Assembly: GCF_000284375.1 (NCBI RefSeq)
Contig: NC_017249.1
Span: 6,178,001-6,242,000, forward strand
Length of the DNA: 64,000 bases
Reading direction: 5' to 3'
From: Bradyrhizobium japonicum USDA 6
Lineage (GTDB): Bacteria; Pseudomonadota; Alphaproteobacteria; Rhizobiales; Xanthobacteraceae
The position numbers were made by a program, and so were the translations under genes. How positions within the stretch are numbered: the stretch's first letter is position 1; each line of letters starts with the position of its first letter. Of this stretch, positions 54,486 to 63,430 are shown in pieces. Under the pieces are notes generated by a model that was not told the DNA's origin, did no database searches, and saw only the letters and a list, made by a program, of their open reading frames with translations.

Positions 54486-54504
54486 GCAGATTTGTGTCGC
54501 GGCG

Positions 54505-54521
54505 CCAACAGCCACTGTTGG
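54505..54521. promoter_or_regulatory. Dyad next to the sigma-54 promoter
   Basis: CCAACAGCCACTGTTGG has perfect 7-base arms around CCA. It is about 20 bases upstream of the -24 element, closer than a usual enhancer, so it may bind the activator or another regulator. Confidence 0.35.
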
Positions 54522-54717
54522 ACAGCCCTGCTGCGGCGCAGCGGGAAAATGATAGATCACCGCGCTGAAACAGCCCGATACTACCAGGCACGGATCAGCG
54601 TCATCTAAAGTCCTCCACCATTGGGAGGATCGATGGTCACGCTAGGCACGACAAAAAGGAGAGCTGCTGGACTTTGCTGCGCATCGCTTGCCGCGCAAGG
54701 AACTTAACTGGACGGCC

Positions 54718-55093
54718 AAACCGGTCCACTCGATGATCCGCGTGGCCCATGAGGCGCGATCTCGACTTCTACTGACGCGCCTTCGATCTCGAGATCGCCG
54801 ACCATCTGAGTGTGCCAATTTCGCCCTGATCTATTTGCGTCACCGTCCTCTCCTTTCGAACTGGAGCTGACAGTCATCGCAAGGAGCCGTATGCGCTCGG
54901 CGACAGCTACGGACATTGGCCATGGCGGTCGAGGATCTCCACGCCGAGCATGCCCGCTTCGCGCGCGAGAAGCTTGCCCGGACCGCTTCGCGACTTCAGA
55001 CATGACAGCAATACGCTGGCGCGCTTCGTGTTCGTCGCCGATCCGGACGGCTACAATATCGAGGTAATCCAGCGCGGCGGACGTCTTAACTGA
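54718..55093 (+). pseudogene. Decayed lactoylglutathione lyase (glyoxalase I) gene
   Basis: Pieces of one glyoxalase I can be read in order across shifting frames: VHSMIRVA (about 54724), DLDFY-stop-RAFDLEIADHL, CANFALIYLRH, FELELT, EPYALGDSYGH, AVEDLHAEHARF and finally LARFVFVADPDGYNIEVIQR ending at the TGA at 55093. At least four frameshifts and one in-frame stop are present, so it is dead. It lies just inside the right end of the putative island, on the strand opposite to the monooxygenase genes. Confidence 0.75.
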
Positions 55094-55159
55094 TCAAAAG
55101 CCGGTGCACACATCGTGCACACGTCCCCTTCCAACTATTTGAAATAGTAAACTCTCGTT

Positions 55160-55207
55160 CCGATCCATCATCGGGGCGACGGAAAATTTCCATCGTAAGT
55201 CATTCAC
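55160..55207 (-). pseudogene. dusA: Displaced 5' end of dusA
   Basis: On the minus strand a GTG at 55207 opens MNDLRWKFSVAPMMD, the typical DusA N terminus, then loses similarity (RNES...). It keeps the same orientation as the intact dusA at 37846-38841. This is best explained as the original beginning of dusA, pushed 16.4 kb away when an element inserted and supplied a new start. Confidence 0.75.
55164..55189 (-). other. Attachment-site half (island right end)
   Basis: Matches 38798-38823 at 23 of 26 positions, same orientation. Together they delimit about 16.4 kb. Confidence 0.7.
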
Positions 55208-55371
55208 TTTGTTGAATCTATTTGGCCCCGATCGACCGTCTATGTGATTGGACTAACTGAAGAATTTGGTTTGATCAAGCTTCTGCAGATTGCCTGTACC
55301 AGGACCAAATATGTCAGGAATGGAAGCAAAAATCGGATTTTCGGATTCCGAGCGCGCTCACTGAGTTTCGA

Positions 55372-57345
55372 CTAGACGCGGAGCGCATCGGCTGGCTCGA
55401 GCGCTGCAGCGCGCGAGGCGGGATACACTCCGGAGAGAAGACCGATCACGCCGCCGACAACAGGCGCGAGCAGAGGAGCGAGCGGATCGAGCACCGGTGT
55501 CCAGACCTGGTATGCCGAGACGCCGACGACGATCATAACGCCGATGCTGGATCCAAGCAGTCCGCCCACAATCCCCATGGACGCGCTCTCAACAAGGAAC
55601 TGTGCCGCGATGTGCCGGCGCGTCGCGCCAACGGCGCGGCGCAGTCCGATCTCCGCCGTTCGCTCCATCACGCCCACCAGCGTAATATTTGCAATCCCGA
55701 GCGCGCCGACCACCAGCGACAGGCCGCCCAGCAGCAGGAACATGACATTGAGGTCGGTCTGCACGTCATCGCGCACGCGTCGCGGCTCCTGCGGCAATTG
55801 CACCCGAAGCGTGCGTGGGTCGTCCGGCCGCAGAGCAGCTCGCGCCTGTAGCGCGATCAGGGTGGCGGCGCCGATCTTCGTCTCCACGACAACGAGGCCG
55901 GGCCCGAAAAGGCCAAAGTACCGTCGCGCCGTGCCCTCAGGAATGATGACCGAGCCGAGCAGTTCGGGCTTTCTCACGACATCGCGAAGGATACCTATCA
56001 CGAGGTAGAGTTCATCGCCGACATAGATCGCGGGCAGCCGCTCGACCCCGCCGATGCCTAGGCGGCGCGCGGCATCGGGACCAAGCACCGCGACGCGGTC
56101 GGCGCGGACAGAGTGCCCGTCATCCAGAAACCGTCCAGAGGCGAGTTCGCCGCGCACGGCGCGGAGCAGATCGGGCGAGGCAGCGCGCACCGCCAGCCTG
56201 ATGGCTGTCTGGTTTGCCGGATCCACGACCGGCGACGCGCTGACGAGCGCGTCGTGGACATTGACGTCGCTCAGCAGGCCCGCGGCTACCACACCGTTAA
56301 GCCGAACGAGCCGTTCCGGCGCGTCCCAGGGAATTGCACGCGGATCAATCGTGCCGGTGGCGCCGCCCGGCCGTGCCGAGATGAAGAGTTCTGTGGCTGC
56401 GAGTTGATCGAACTGGCTGATGATGCGATTGCCGGCGGTTCGGGTGAGACCGACGGTTGCGACCAAAGCCGACATGCCGATCACGATGCCAAGCACCGTA
56501 AGCGCCATGCGGGCCGGCCGCGCGATCGCCCCGGCGATCGACTCGGTGATAAGGTCGCGCGTCGTGATCCCTGAAGCCGCGAAGCGCTTCTTGGATGGGG
56601 TTGATAGCGCGGGCTCGCCTCCGCCAAGGAGTTCGCCATCCTTCATATTGACCCGCCGCGAGGCGCGGGCCGCCACGTTTTCGTCGTGCGTGACGACGAC
56701 GATCGTCATTCCCTCCTTGTTTAGCTCGGTGAAGAAGTCCAGGATCGACTCGGTGTTCTTGGAATCGAGATTACCTGTCGGTTCATCGCACAGCAGCAGG
56801 CTCGGTGAACCCATCAGAGCCCGGGCGATCGCCACCCGCTGCCGTTCGCCGCCTGACAATTTGGAAGGTAGAAACTCCGCCCGATGAGCGAGGCCAACGC
56901 GGCGAATTTCCGCCAGCGCTCGCTCGCGCCGCCCCTGTCCGGTCCGGCGGCGGTAGACTTCCGCCAGCATGACATTCTCGAGGACGGTGCGATATGGCAG
57001 GAGATGAAACGACTGGAAGATGAATCCGATGCGCCGGCTGCGCAGCCCGGCCCGCTCATTCTCGCTCAACTTCGTTGTTTCTACGCCATCAAGAAGGAAC
57101 TCTCCGCTGGTTGGCCGGTCAAGACAACCCAGCATATTCAAAAGTGTCGATTTCCCCGAGCCGGATGGCCCAGTGATCGACAGCCATTCACCGCGCCGCA
57201 CCACGAGATCGACGTCAACCAACGCGTTAACGGCGGGGTCGGTCCCGAATTGCCTGCACACCTTACGCAGGTCGAGCACATGATTGGGATCGGCGGCAAC
57301 CGCTTCGACCGGCAACTCTCGACGTATGGTTGCGGTAGGCGTCAT
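55372..57345 (-). CDS. MacB-like ABC transporter (ATPase fused to permease)
   Basis: 657 residues. The N-terminal ATPase has Walker A GPSGSGKST, the signature LSGGERQRVAIARALM and Walker B LLLCDEPTGNLDS. A linker leads to a MacB-type permease with one membrane helix near 290, a long periplasmic domain and three C-terminal helices (LLLGGLSLVVGALGIANITLVG; RRAVGATRRHIAAQFLVES; the final VVGGVIGLLSGVYPASRAA). It drives export of a drug, lipid or peptide with a periplasmic adaptor. Its ATG overlaps the stop of the adaptor gene (ATGA). Confidence 0.92.
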   Translation of the reverse strand: MTPTATIRRELPVEAVAADPNHVLDLRKVCRQFGTDPAVNALVDVDLVVRRGEWLSITGPSGSGKSTLLNMLGCLDRPTSGEFLLDGVETTKLSENERAGLRSRRIGFIFQSFHLLPYRTVLENVMLAEVYRRRTGQGRRERALAEIRRVGLAHRAEFLPSKLSGGERQRVAIARALMGSPSLLLCDEPTGNLDSKNTESILDFFTELNKEGMTIVVVTHDENVAARASRRVNMKDGELLGGGEPALSTPSKKRFAASGITTRDLITESIAGAIARPARMALTVLGIVIGMSALVATVGLTRTAGNRIISQFDQLAATELFISARPGGATGTIDPRAIPWDAPERLVRLNGVVAAGLLSDVNVHDALVSASPVVDPANQTAIRLAVRAASPDLLRAVRGELASGRFLDDGHSVRADRVAVLGPDAARRLGIGGVERLPAIYVGDELYLVIGILRDVVRKPELLGSVIIPEGTARRYFGLFGPGLVVVETKIGAATLIALQARAALRPDDPRTLRVQLPQEPRRVRDDVQTDLNVMFLLLGGLSLVVGALGIANITLVGVMERTAEIGLRRAVGATRRHIAAQFLVESASMGIVGGLLGSSIGVMIVVGVSAYQVWTPVLDPLAPLLAPVVGGVIGLLSGVYPASRAAALEPADALRV

Positions 57346-59078
57346 TTCATCGCCGTCGGCTCCGCCGTCTTGTAGCCTACCACCACCATCTGGCCGGGCG
57401 CGAGCCGCTCGTCGGACGCGTTAACCTCGACATAGCCACCCGTTGAAAGCCCTGGTTGCACGGTGACGTATTCCTGGCGGCCACTGCGATCGACCAGCAC
57501 GCGTGACGTGCCGTCGGCGGCGAGCGATACTGCGCTCGTCGGCACTGCGATAACCGGGCCCTTGGTGGTTTCGATCGGGATTGAAAGGCGAACGGAAAAA
57601 CCTGCCAGAGGTACCGGCGTAGCCTCCACCTTGACGCCGAGATAGAAGTGGTAGCCATCCACGCCGCGCGTGCCTGGCGTGTTCGCCACCGTCTCGACGA
57701 TACCATTCGCCTTGATGCCAAGCGCCTGCTCATCGACGGCGACTTTCATTCCTGGCTTCACCAGCGGCGCGGCCTCGATCGCCAGTTGCGAGTCGATGCT
57801 GAGCTCGTTGTCCGTCACGCTCATCACCGGCCCGGTCGCATTGCCGGCAACGGAAGCGGTCACCTCGTGAACGCGGATCGGCAACGACGGGATGAACACA
57901 ACCTCGTCCGCCGGCACCTGGACGCCGAGCTTTGCCCTCGCCGCCGCGAGTTCGCGATCCAGACGCTCGTATCGCTCGGTTGCAACCTTGACGTCGAATT
58001 CGGCGAGCGTCTGTTGTTCCTGCGCCGCGCGCACGCTGCGCTCGCCTTCCAGGCTCGCCGCTTTCACGGCCCCCTCGGCGGCCTTGATCCGCTCGTCGGT
58101 TAGGCTGGCTTCGCGCGTCGCATTATCAATCGCAAGCGCGGCTTCCACCCGTGCCTTGCGTTGCGCGCTTCGCGCCACTCTCAGCTTGGCCTCGGCTGCC
58201 GCCTTGGTCATCTCCGTCTGGCGCGGGTCGAGGACGACCAATGCGCGGTCGGCCATCTGCGTCTTGATGTCGGCATCGGCGAGGGCTGCGGAATATGTGC
58301 CCCGCGCACGCTCGGTTTCCACCACGAGGGATCTGCCCGTTCGTGCGTCTGCCAGCTGCCGGCCGGTGCCGAAACGCATGGCACTATCGATCCTGGCCTG
58401 GCGAATGTTCTGCTCCGCGATCGCGCGCGCGGCGGCGACCGCCTTGATGGCCGTGTCGCGCGCGGTCTCGGCAGCGAGCCGGCTTCTCGCGGCATCCGAC
58501 CAGTCTCGCTCCAGCGTGACGACTGCGGCGCGCTGTTCGCGTGTTGGTCCGAACGCATCCCAGCCGGCCTTTTGATACATGCGCTCAACCGCAAGGGACG
58601 TCTTTTGGTCGTAGTTTCCGTCGACTGGTCCCGGATCGAAGCCAAGTCGGGCCAACGCCTCCTCGAGCTGCTGCACGTCGCTCCCGCTCGTTCCCGGCGA
58701 AATGTCGCGGAAGGCCGGCGCGGCGCCACGCAGGACAAAGACCGGACGGCCAGACGCTGACATGATCACGTCGCCTTCCTTGAACTGCGCATTTGGCCGC
58801 GGCAGCGACGAGATCAGCCCAGCCCCGCCCTTGACGGTCGAAGGCGCAATTGAAATTGGCAGCGGAAGGCCGAAGCGAACGGTCCCGCGCGTGACGACAT
58901 CGGAACTCAGAACACGCGATTCGACGGGCACAAGGATCGGGGATGGCTCAGGCGGCGCGGTGCGCGCCGCCATCTCTGCCGGCGATTGGATCCTGGAGCC
59001 CATGTACCAGGCGCCAAGCGCCGTGCCGCCGACAAGCCCCAGGATGCCCCAGAGAACATTTACCCGGCTCGCGACCAT
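57342..59078 (-). CDS. MacA-like membrane fusion protein with peptidoglycan-binding domain
   Basis: 578 residues from the ATG at 59078, which has GGGAGG upstream. An N-terminal membrane anchor (VLWGILGLVGGTALGAWYMG) is followed by a peptidoglycan-binding type 1 domain (about residues 130-180: SDVQQLEEALARLGFDPGPV, DGNYDQKTSLAVERMYQKAG), a long alpha-helical hairpin (about 185-390) and a beta-barrel C-terminal part (LSIPIETTKGPVIAVPTSAV). It should link the MacB-like pump to the cell wall and perhaps to an outer-membrane channel, which is not encoded here. Confidence 0.88.
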   Translation of the reverse strand: MVASRVNVLWGILGLVGGTALGAWYMGSRIQSPAEMAARTAPPEPSPILVPVESRVLSSDVVTRGTVRFGLPLPISIAPSTVKGGAGLISSLPRPNAQFKEGDVIMSASGRPVFVLRGAAPAFRDISPGTSGSDVQQLEEALARLGFDPGPVDGNYDQKTSLAVERMYQKAGWDAFGPTREQRAAVVTLERDWSDAARSRLAAETARDTAIKAVAAARAIAEQNIRQARIDSAMRFGTGRQLADARTGRSLVVETERARGTYSAALADADIKTQMADRALVVLDPRQTEMTKAAAEAKLRVARSAQRKARVEAALAIDNATREASLTDERIKAAEGAVKAASLEGERSVRAAQEQQTLAEFDVKVATERYERLDRELAAARAKLGVQVPADEVVFIPSLPIRVHEVTASVAGNATGPVMSVTDNELSIDSQLAIEAAPLVKPGMKVAVDEQALGIKANGIVETVANTPGTRGVDGYHFYLGVKVEATPVPLAGFSVRLSIPIETTKGPVIAVPTSAVSLAADGTSRVLVDRSGRQEYVTVQPGLSTGGYVEVNASDERLAPGQMVVVGYKTAEPTAMK

Positions 59079-59227
59079 GCCCAATCCTCCCAACTATTTC
59101 TTGGGGTCGCACCGGCCATGCTCGCTCGAGCAATACGCTGGCCTTCGCTGCGATTCCCGGCCACGGGAGAAGAATACCCGCAGCAACCGGCCCGGGAAAG
59201 ACCGACAAATTGATGTAACGATCGATC

Positions 59228-60100
59228 TCATTGGACTTTCCGGGAGAACATTTCCTCCTGGATCCGCTCCTCGACCGGCTTCAACACCTCCTCCGACATT
59301 TTGAAGGCCTTAGCCGCCACACTTCGCTCGAAATCTTGTAGTTTTCGCAAAGCGGCCTTCTGGTCCGCTGACATCTTGTCAACCAGGAGCTTGCCGCCCT
59401 CGGTTAGTGCGTTGAGCCGGTTGCGCAGGTCGGGCTCAATTTCGTCGGGGTGGCCATATTCAAAACCGATCTTCTTCATCTCGCGCTGCCAATAGCCAAG
59501 TGCGGCCTTCATGCGCGAATCCTTGTTGATGAGTGCGTCCTGGGGATTGTAGTGGCTCGCCTTCAGTTGATCAGGTTTAAACGTTTGGGCAACAGCCTTG
59601 CGTGTGCAGCCGCCGGTACGCGACATGTCTTCGATCTCGAGAGCGACCGCGAAGGTGCTGGATGTGTCGTCCCCGAACAAAGCGCGATTGTAGGCGGCCT
59701 GATCCGCCGGTGAAAGTTTACGGAAAATCTGCACATTGCGTTCGCCGAGACCGACGCGGGCGGGACTGTAGCCGGTCGACAATTGAGGCGGCAGACCGGT
59801 GTAGAAGGTGGATACGCCAAATCCATAGCGATTGACGAACTCCTCCTCGCTGAGGCCGGGAAGGCTCTTGTCCGCCGACATGCCAGCTCGCACCGTGTCG
59901 ACATCGGCAGCAATGTACTTGAAGCCCTGCTCGCTCATGCAGCGCGCGATGAGTTCCTCGGTCTTCTCGATTGCCTGAACCAGCTCGCGTGGCGACAGCC
60001 CGAATTCCTCGGTGCCAAGGCCCTTCGGTGCTTCCGCCGCGGCCGCCATCACTGGAGCGAAAAGAATGGTGAACAGTCCCGTGCAGATTGCTCTCTTCAT
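59228..60100 (-). CDS. Hypothetical secreted protein, 290 aa
   Basis: Signal peptide from the ATG at 60100 (MKRAICTGLFTILFAPVMAA, cleaved near AAAEAP). The mature part is helical and acidic, with ELIARCMSEQGFKYIAADVDTV and LSEEEFVNRYGFGVSTFY; such a Cys-x3-Gly-Phe-x-Tyr pattern is seen in secreted proteins of actinobacteria that lie beside MacAB-like pumps, from memory. It probably works with the downstream pump. No catalytic motif visible. Confidence 0.7.
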   Translation of the reverse strand: MKRAICTGLFTILFAPVMAAAAEAPKGLGTEEFGLSPRELVQAIEKTEELIARCMSEQGFKYIAADVDTVRAGMSADKSLPGLSEEEFVNRYGFGVSTFYTGLPPQLSTGYSPARVGLGERNVQIFRKLSPADQAAYNRALFGDDTSSTFAVALEIEDMSRTGGCTRKAVAQTFKPDQLKASHYNPQDALINKDSRMKAALGYWQREMKKIGFEYGHPDEIEPDLRNRLNALTEGGKLLVDKMSADQKAALRKLQDFERSVAAKAFKMSEEVLKPVEERIQEEMFSRKVQ

Positions 60101-60263
60101 GGCATTACCTCGTCGAATAATCCTGGCAGGATCGCGGCCGCATCTCTCTGCAACCACCAGGAAGGGTGGGCGCGCGATCCACGATTTCGTCACTCAGGAG
60201 TGAAGACTCGTGGATCGCAGTCGAAAGGCGATCCATTCAGATCGCCTTCGTGCCATTGCTTCC

Positions 60264-61361
60264 TCAGTCCGTTCCAACGATATTTCCCGACTCGATGTCG
60301 ACGAAGACGTCCTTCTCACCCTGGTTCGGGGTCTGGATCTCCACCACGTAGACATTCTTGCCTTTCTTTCGCTCGATCTTCACCTCGGTGACCTTGCCAG
60401 GTATCCGCTCGAGCGCGATCTTCGTTGCCTCCGCTCCGGTGACCTTCGCCACGGGCGGCGTATACTTTAGGGGCTTGTCGCGCAGCGTCCCGACGCTTGA
60501 AACGTCTGAGGCTGGATTTTCCTTCGGCAGCGCGTTGGAAGCGATGAGCTTGCCGTCGGAGGTGTCGAACACCACCCCAACCACCGGACACCAGATCTTG
60601 TCGGTGATGTCGTGCAATTCGCGCAGACCCTGCTCGCGAACCCGGACACAGTTCTTGAAGGTCCCAGCCGGTACCGTCATTTCGATGCCGGCTTCCATGT
60701 TCTCGGATCCGCCAGAGTTCACGCGGCCTCCGTCGAATAGATAGCGGCCGCCGATCGTGAACGTGCCGGGCATCAACAAGCCCGGTTCGGCAATGCTGTC
60801 GCCGTCGAATTCACCTGCCCGCCAAGTGCCGGCGAAAACCGGCTTGCCTTCCTCGTTGATCTCCCAGCTCACCTCGCCGAAGGCATAAACGCTGTTGGTC
60901 GTCTTATCGACGGCGAACCAGTTGAGCGCGCGCTGCGTCAGGACCCCATCGAGATATTCCTCTTCCTGCACGACCGCGGTCTTGAATTTTCCAATGCCGG
61001 GAATGTCGAAATCCTCGGTGTCATTGAGGACCACGGTTTCCTTGCGATACTTGCCGTCGGGATGATCGGGCCGCTCATGCACATGCTTGTGGCCCGGCAC
61101 GATCGGGTAATAAAGCGGGTTGATCCCCTGCGGGACGATATTCTCGCCCTTCAGATTCCAATCCCTCAGTGACGAATAATCCTTGGCATGGCTCCAGCGC
61201 GGCGAATCCTTGATCTCACCCGCGACTGCAGCGCCGCCGAGCGTGAACCCGACCGCCGTCAGAAAGGTGACCGCCATGAGTGCGGCACGCCACCTGATTA
61301 GCCGACCAGATGGACGGCCTTCCATTTTCATCTGTCGATTAGAACTCTTCATCTCGAACAT
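60264..61361 (-). CDS. PepSY-tailed exported protein, paralog 1
   Basis: 365 residues. A charged N terminus precedes a hydrophobic leader (ALMAVTFLTAVGFTLGGAAVA). The large middle domain (WSHAKDYSSLRDWNLKGENI, NPLYYPIVPGHKHVHE, VVQEEEYLDG, PGTFKNCVRVREQG) is not one I recognise. The last 70 residues are a PepSY domain (ATKIALERIPGKVTEVKIER, NVYVVEIQT, VFVDIESGNIVGTD). It shares most blocks with the gene at 61532-62614, so this is a tandem duplication. Start could also be the ATG at 61352. Confidence 0.75.
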   Translation of the reverse strand: MFEMKSSNRQMKMEGRPSGRLIRWRAALMAVTFLTAVGFTLGGAAVAGEIKDSPRWSHAKDYSSLRDWNLKGENIVPQGINPLYYPIVPGHKHVHERPDHPDGKYRKETVVLNDTEDFDIPGIGKFKTAVVQEEEYLDGVLTQRALNWFAVDKTTNSVYAFGEVSWEINEEGKPVFAGTWRAGEFDGDSIAEPGLLMPGTFTIGGRYLFDGGRVNSGGSENMEAGIEMTVPAGTFKNCVRVREQGLRELHDITDKIWCPVVGVVFDTSDGKLIASNALPKENPASDVSSVGTLRDKPLKYTPPVAKVTGAEATKIALERIPGKVTEVKIERKKGKNVYVVEIQTPNQGEKDVFVDIESGNIVGTD

Positions 61362-61531
61362 CGCACGGCCCTCCAGTTGCGGGCGGCGGTCTGGCGAAGC
61401 GTCGCCCAAGGTTGCGGAAGTCTTAAACTTCACGTGGCTGACCGACAGAAAGCGCTGGTGCTCCGCCGCGAACGATCTTCCTCATGCGGTCTCCCAACTC
61501 CATCGGCCTGTCTCCACGTCAGTCCGTTGTG

Positions 61532-62614
61532 TCAGTCCGTTCCAACGACCTCCCCGGTCTGGGTATCGACGAAGACGTCGACCTCGCCACTACCGGTCTG
61601 GATCTCGACGACGTAAACGTTCCTGCCCCGCTTCTTCTCGATCGTCACGTCGGTGACTTTTCCGGGTACTCGCTCAATCGCGATCCTCTTGGCGTCAGCA
61701 ATCGAAACCTTGGCCGCCGCCGACTTTTGCTTCGCGGGTTTGTCGCGCAGCTTCCCAATGCTTGAAACGTTGGAGGCCGGATTGCTGGACGGCAGCGCGT
61801 TGGAGATGACGAGCTTGCCGTCGGACGTATCGCTCACGAGGCCGACGTCCGGACACCAGATCTCGTCGTTGATGTCCTTCAGGTCGATCAAGTCCTGCTC
61901 GCGAACTCGGACGCAGCCCTTGAACGTCCCGGCAGGGACCGTGGCCTGGAGGCCTTCTTCCATGTTCTCGGCGCCACCATAGGACGTGCTCTTGCTGCCG
62001 GCGTGAATGTAGCGCTCGCCGACCTTGAAGGTGCCCGGCATCAACAGGCCCGGTTCAGCGACGCCGTCACCGTCGGGGTCGCCGGCCCGCCACGTGCCCG
62101 TAAAGCTCGGCTTGCCGTCCTCGATTTTCCAGCTCACTTCGCCGAACGAGAGAACGTTGTTGGTGGCCTTGTCGAGGGCGATCCAGTTGAGCGTGCGCTG
62201 AGTCAGGGCGCCGTCGAGATACTCCTCTTCCTGCACCACCGCCGTCTTGAATTTGCCGATGTCCCGAATATCGAAATCCTCCGTGGTGTTCAGCACCACG
62301 GTTTCCTTGCGATATCTGCCATCCGGGTGATCGCGCCGCTCCAGCGCATGTTTGTGGCCCGGCGTGATCGGGTAATAGAGCGGGTTGGAGCCGTGCGGGA
62401 CGATCTGTTCGCCTTTCAAATTCCAATCCTTCAGCGAGGAGAAGTCGCTGCCCTTGGTCCAGCGCGGCGCGTCCTTGATTTCGGCCGCCGCATACGCGCC
62501 GCTGCCCGCGATACATCCGGCCGCGGTCAGGACGACAGCTGCCGTAAGCGCGGCACGCAACCGGAAGAACGGGCCGAGCCGCCAATCCACTGGCTTCGCT
62601 TTTATGTCCACCAT
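61532..62614 (-). CDS. PepSY-tailed exported protein, paralog 2
   Basis: 360 residues from the ATG at 62614. The leader is ALTAAVVLTAAGCIAGSGAYA; the AGC may be a lipobox, though residues further on fit ordinary cleavage better. It has the same middle domain as its neighbour (SSLKDWNLKGEQIVPHGSNP, PGHKHALERRDHPDG, AVVQEEEYLDGALTQRTLNW) and a C-terminal PepSY domain ending VFVDTQTGEVVGTD. PepSY domains often inhibit or sense periplasmic proteases; function here unknown. Confidence 0.75.
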   Translation of the reverse strand: MVDIKAKPVDWRLGPFFRLRAALTAAVVLTAAGCIAGSGAYAAAEIKDAPRWTKGSDFSSLKDWNLKGEQIVPHGSNPLYYPITPGHKHALERRDHPDGRYRKETVVLNTTEDFDIRDIGKFKTAVVQEEEYLDGALTQRTLNWIALDKATNNVLSFGEVSWKIEDGKPSFTGTWRAGDPDGDGVAEPGLLMPGTFKVGERYIHAGSKSTSYGGAENMEEGLQATVPAGTFKGCVRVREQDLIDLKDINDEIWCPDVGLVSDTSDGKLVISNALPSSNPASNVSSIGKLRDKPAKQKSAAAKVSIADAKRIAIERVPGKVTDVTIEKKRGRNVYVVEIQTGSGEVDVFVDTQTGEVVGTD

Positions 62615-62731
62615 TGCAATGCCCTCAGGTATGGACGGAGGATCCGGCCGCCGCCCGGGATTGCGCAAGCTGGACCTTAAGACATGGCCGGTTGGCCTCA
62701 GGCCGATCTGACGATGACGGGATGCGTTCGT

Positions 62732-63430
62732 TCATCGCTCCCTCGCGGTGGAGAATTCGGTTTCGATAAAGGAGCGGTTGCCATCTTTCGCGACCGTACC
62801 GATCGCGAGCGTGTAAGCCTGGCCGGCGCGCAGGAATCCCTTGGGTACCGCGAAGGTTTTGGTCGAAGCCGGCACCAGCGCCCGGATTTCGTAAGGCGAA
62901 CCGTCTTGCTCGATAACGATGACGCACGACTCGATCCCTTTCGGCACAGACCAACGCACGGTCAAGTCAGCGGCGGAAACATCCGTTTGGCCTGACCGTG
63001 GATATTCGAACATGGCGGGTTCCGGAAAAGCGTGACTCAGTCGCGCCTCGCCACGCAGGCGTACGCCCTTGTTCGTGCTGCCTTCAAAACGGTACGCGCC
63101 CGCCGGGAAGTCGGCCTTGACGATGCGGTCATCCGCGGGTTCCGGGGATTCGATCGTCAGCTTGCGAATCCCAAGTTTGGAGTCGGGAGTCTTGAGATCG
63201 ATCACCGTTCGCTCGCCGGGCGCCGATACCCTCAGCGCCGTGAGCCCTTCACTGGCGCCTGTCACCTCGAACTTGATCTCAGCGTCCCTGTCTTGCACGT
63301 TGCGCTCGAGATAGACGGAGACCTGTTCGAACTGCCCGTCCTCGGTCGCGGACGTCGCCATCGGAAGAGCCATGGTTGCCAATGCCACAACCGAAGCGAG
63401 CCAGCCGTCGTGACGCTGCTTGATCTTCAC
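62732..63430 (-). CDS. Hypothetical exported protein, 232 aa
   Basis: A GTG start at 63430 overlaps the stop of the RND pump gene (GTGA) and has GGGGAGGG upstream. It has a signal peptide (WLASVVALATMALPMATSA), then all-beta sequence (ERTVIDLKTPDSKLGIRKLT, KADFPAGAYRFEGSTNKGV, FEYPRSGQTDVSAADLTVRW), likely two immunoglobulin-like domains. No family recognised. Translational coupling to the pump points to a periplasmic accessory role. Confidence 0.7.
   Translation of the reverse strand: MKIKQRHDGWLASVVALATMALPMATSATEDGQFEQVSVYLERNVQDRDAEIKFEVTGASEGLTALRVSAPGERTVIDLKTPDSKLGIRKLTIESPEPADDRIVKADFPAGAYRFEGSTNKGVRLRGEARLSHAFPEPAMFEYPRSGQTDVSAADLTVRWSVPKGIESCVIVIEQDGSPYEIRALVPASTKTFAVPKGFLRAGQAYTLAIGTVAKDGNRSFIETEFSTARER

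Larger units (their letters stand above)
55094..55371. other. Island right boundary region
   Basis: No gene. It contains the displaced dusA start and the right attachment half; the sequence beyond 55207 should be the original upstream flank of dusA. Confidence 0.45.
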
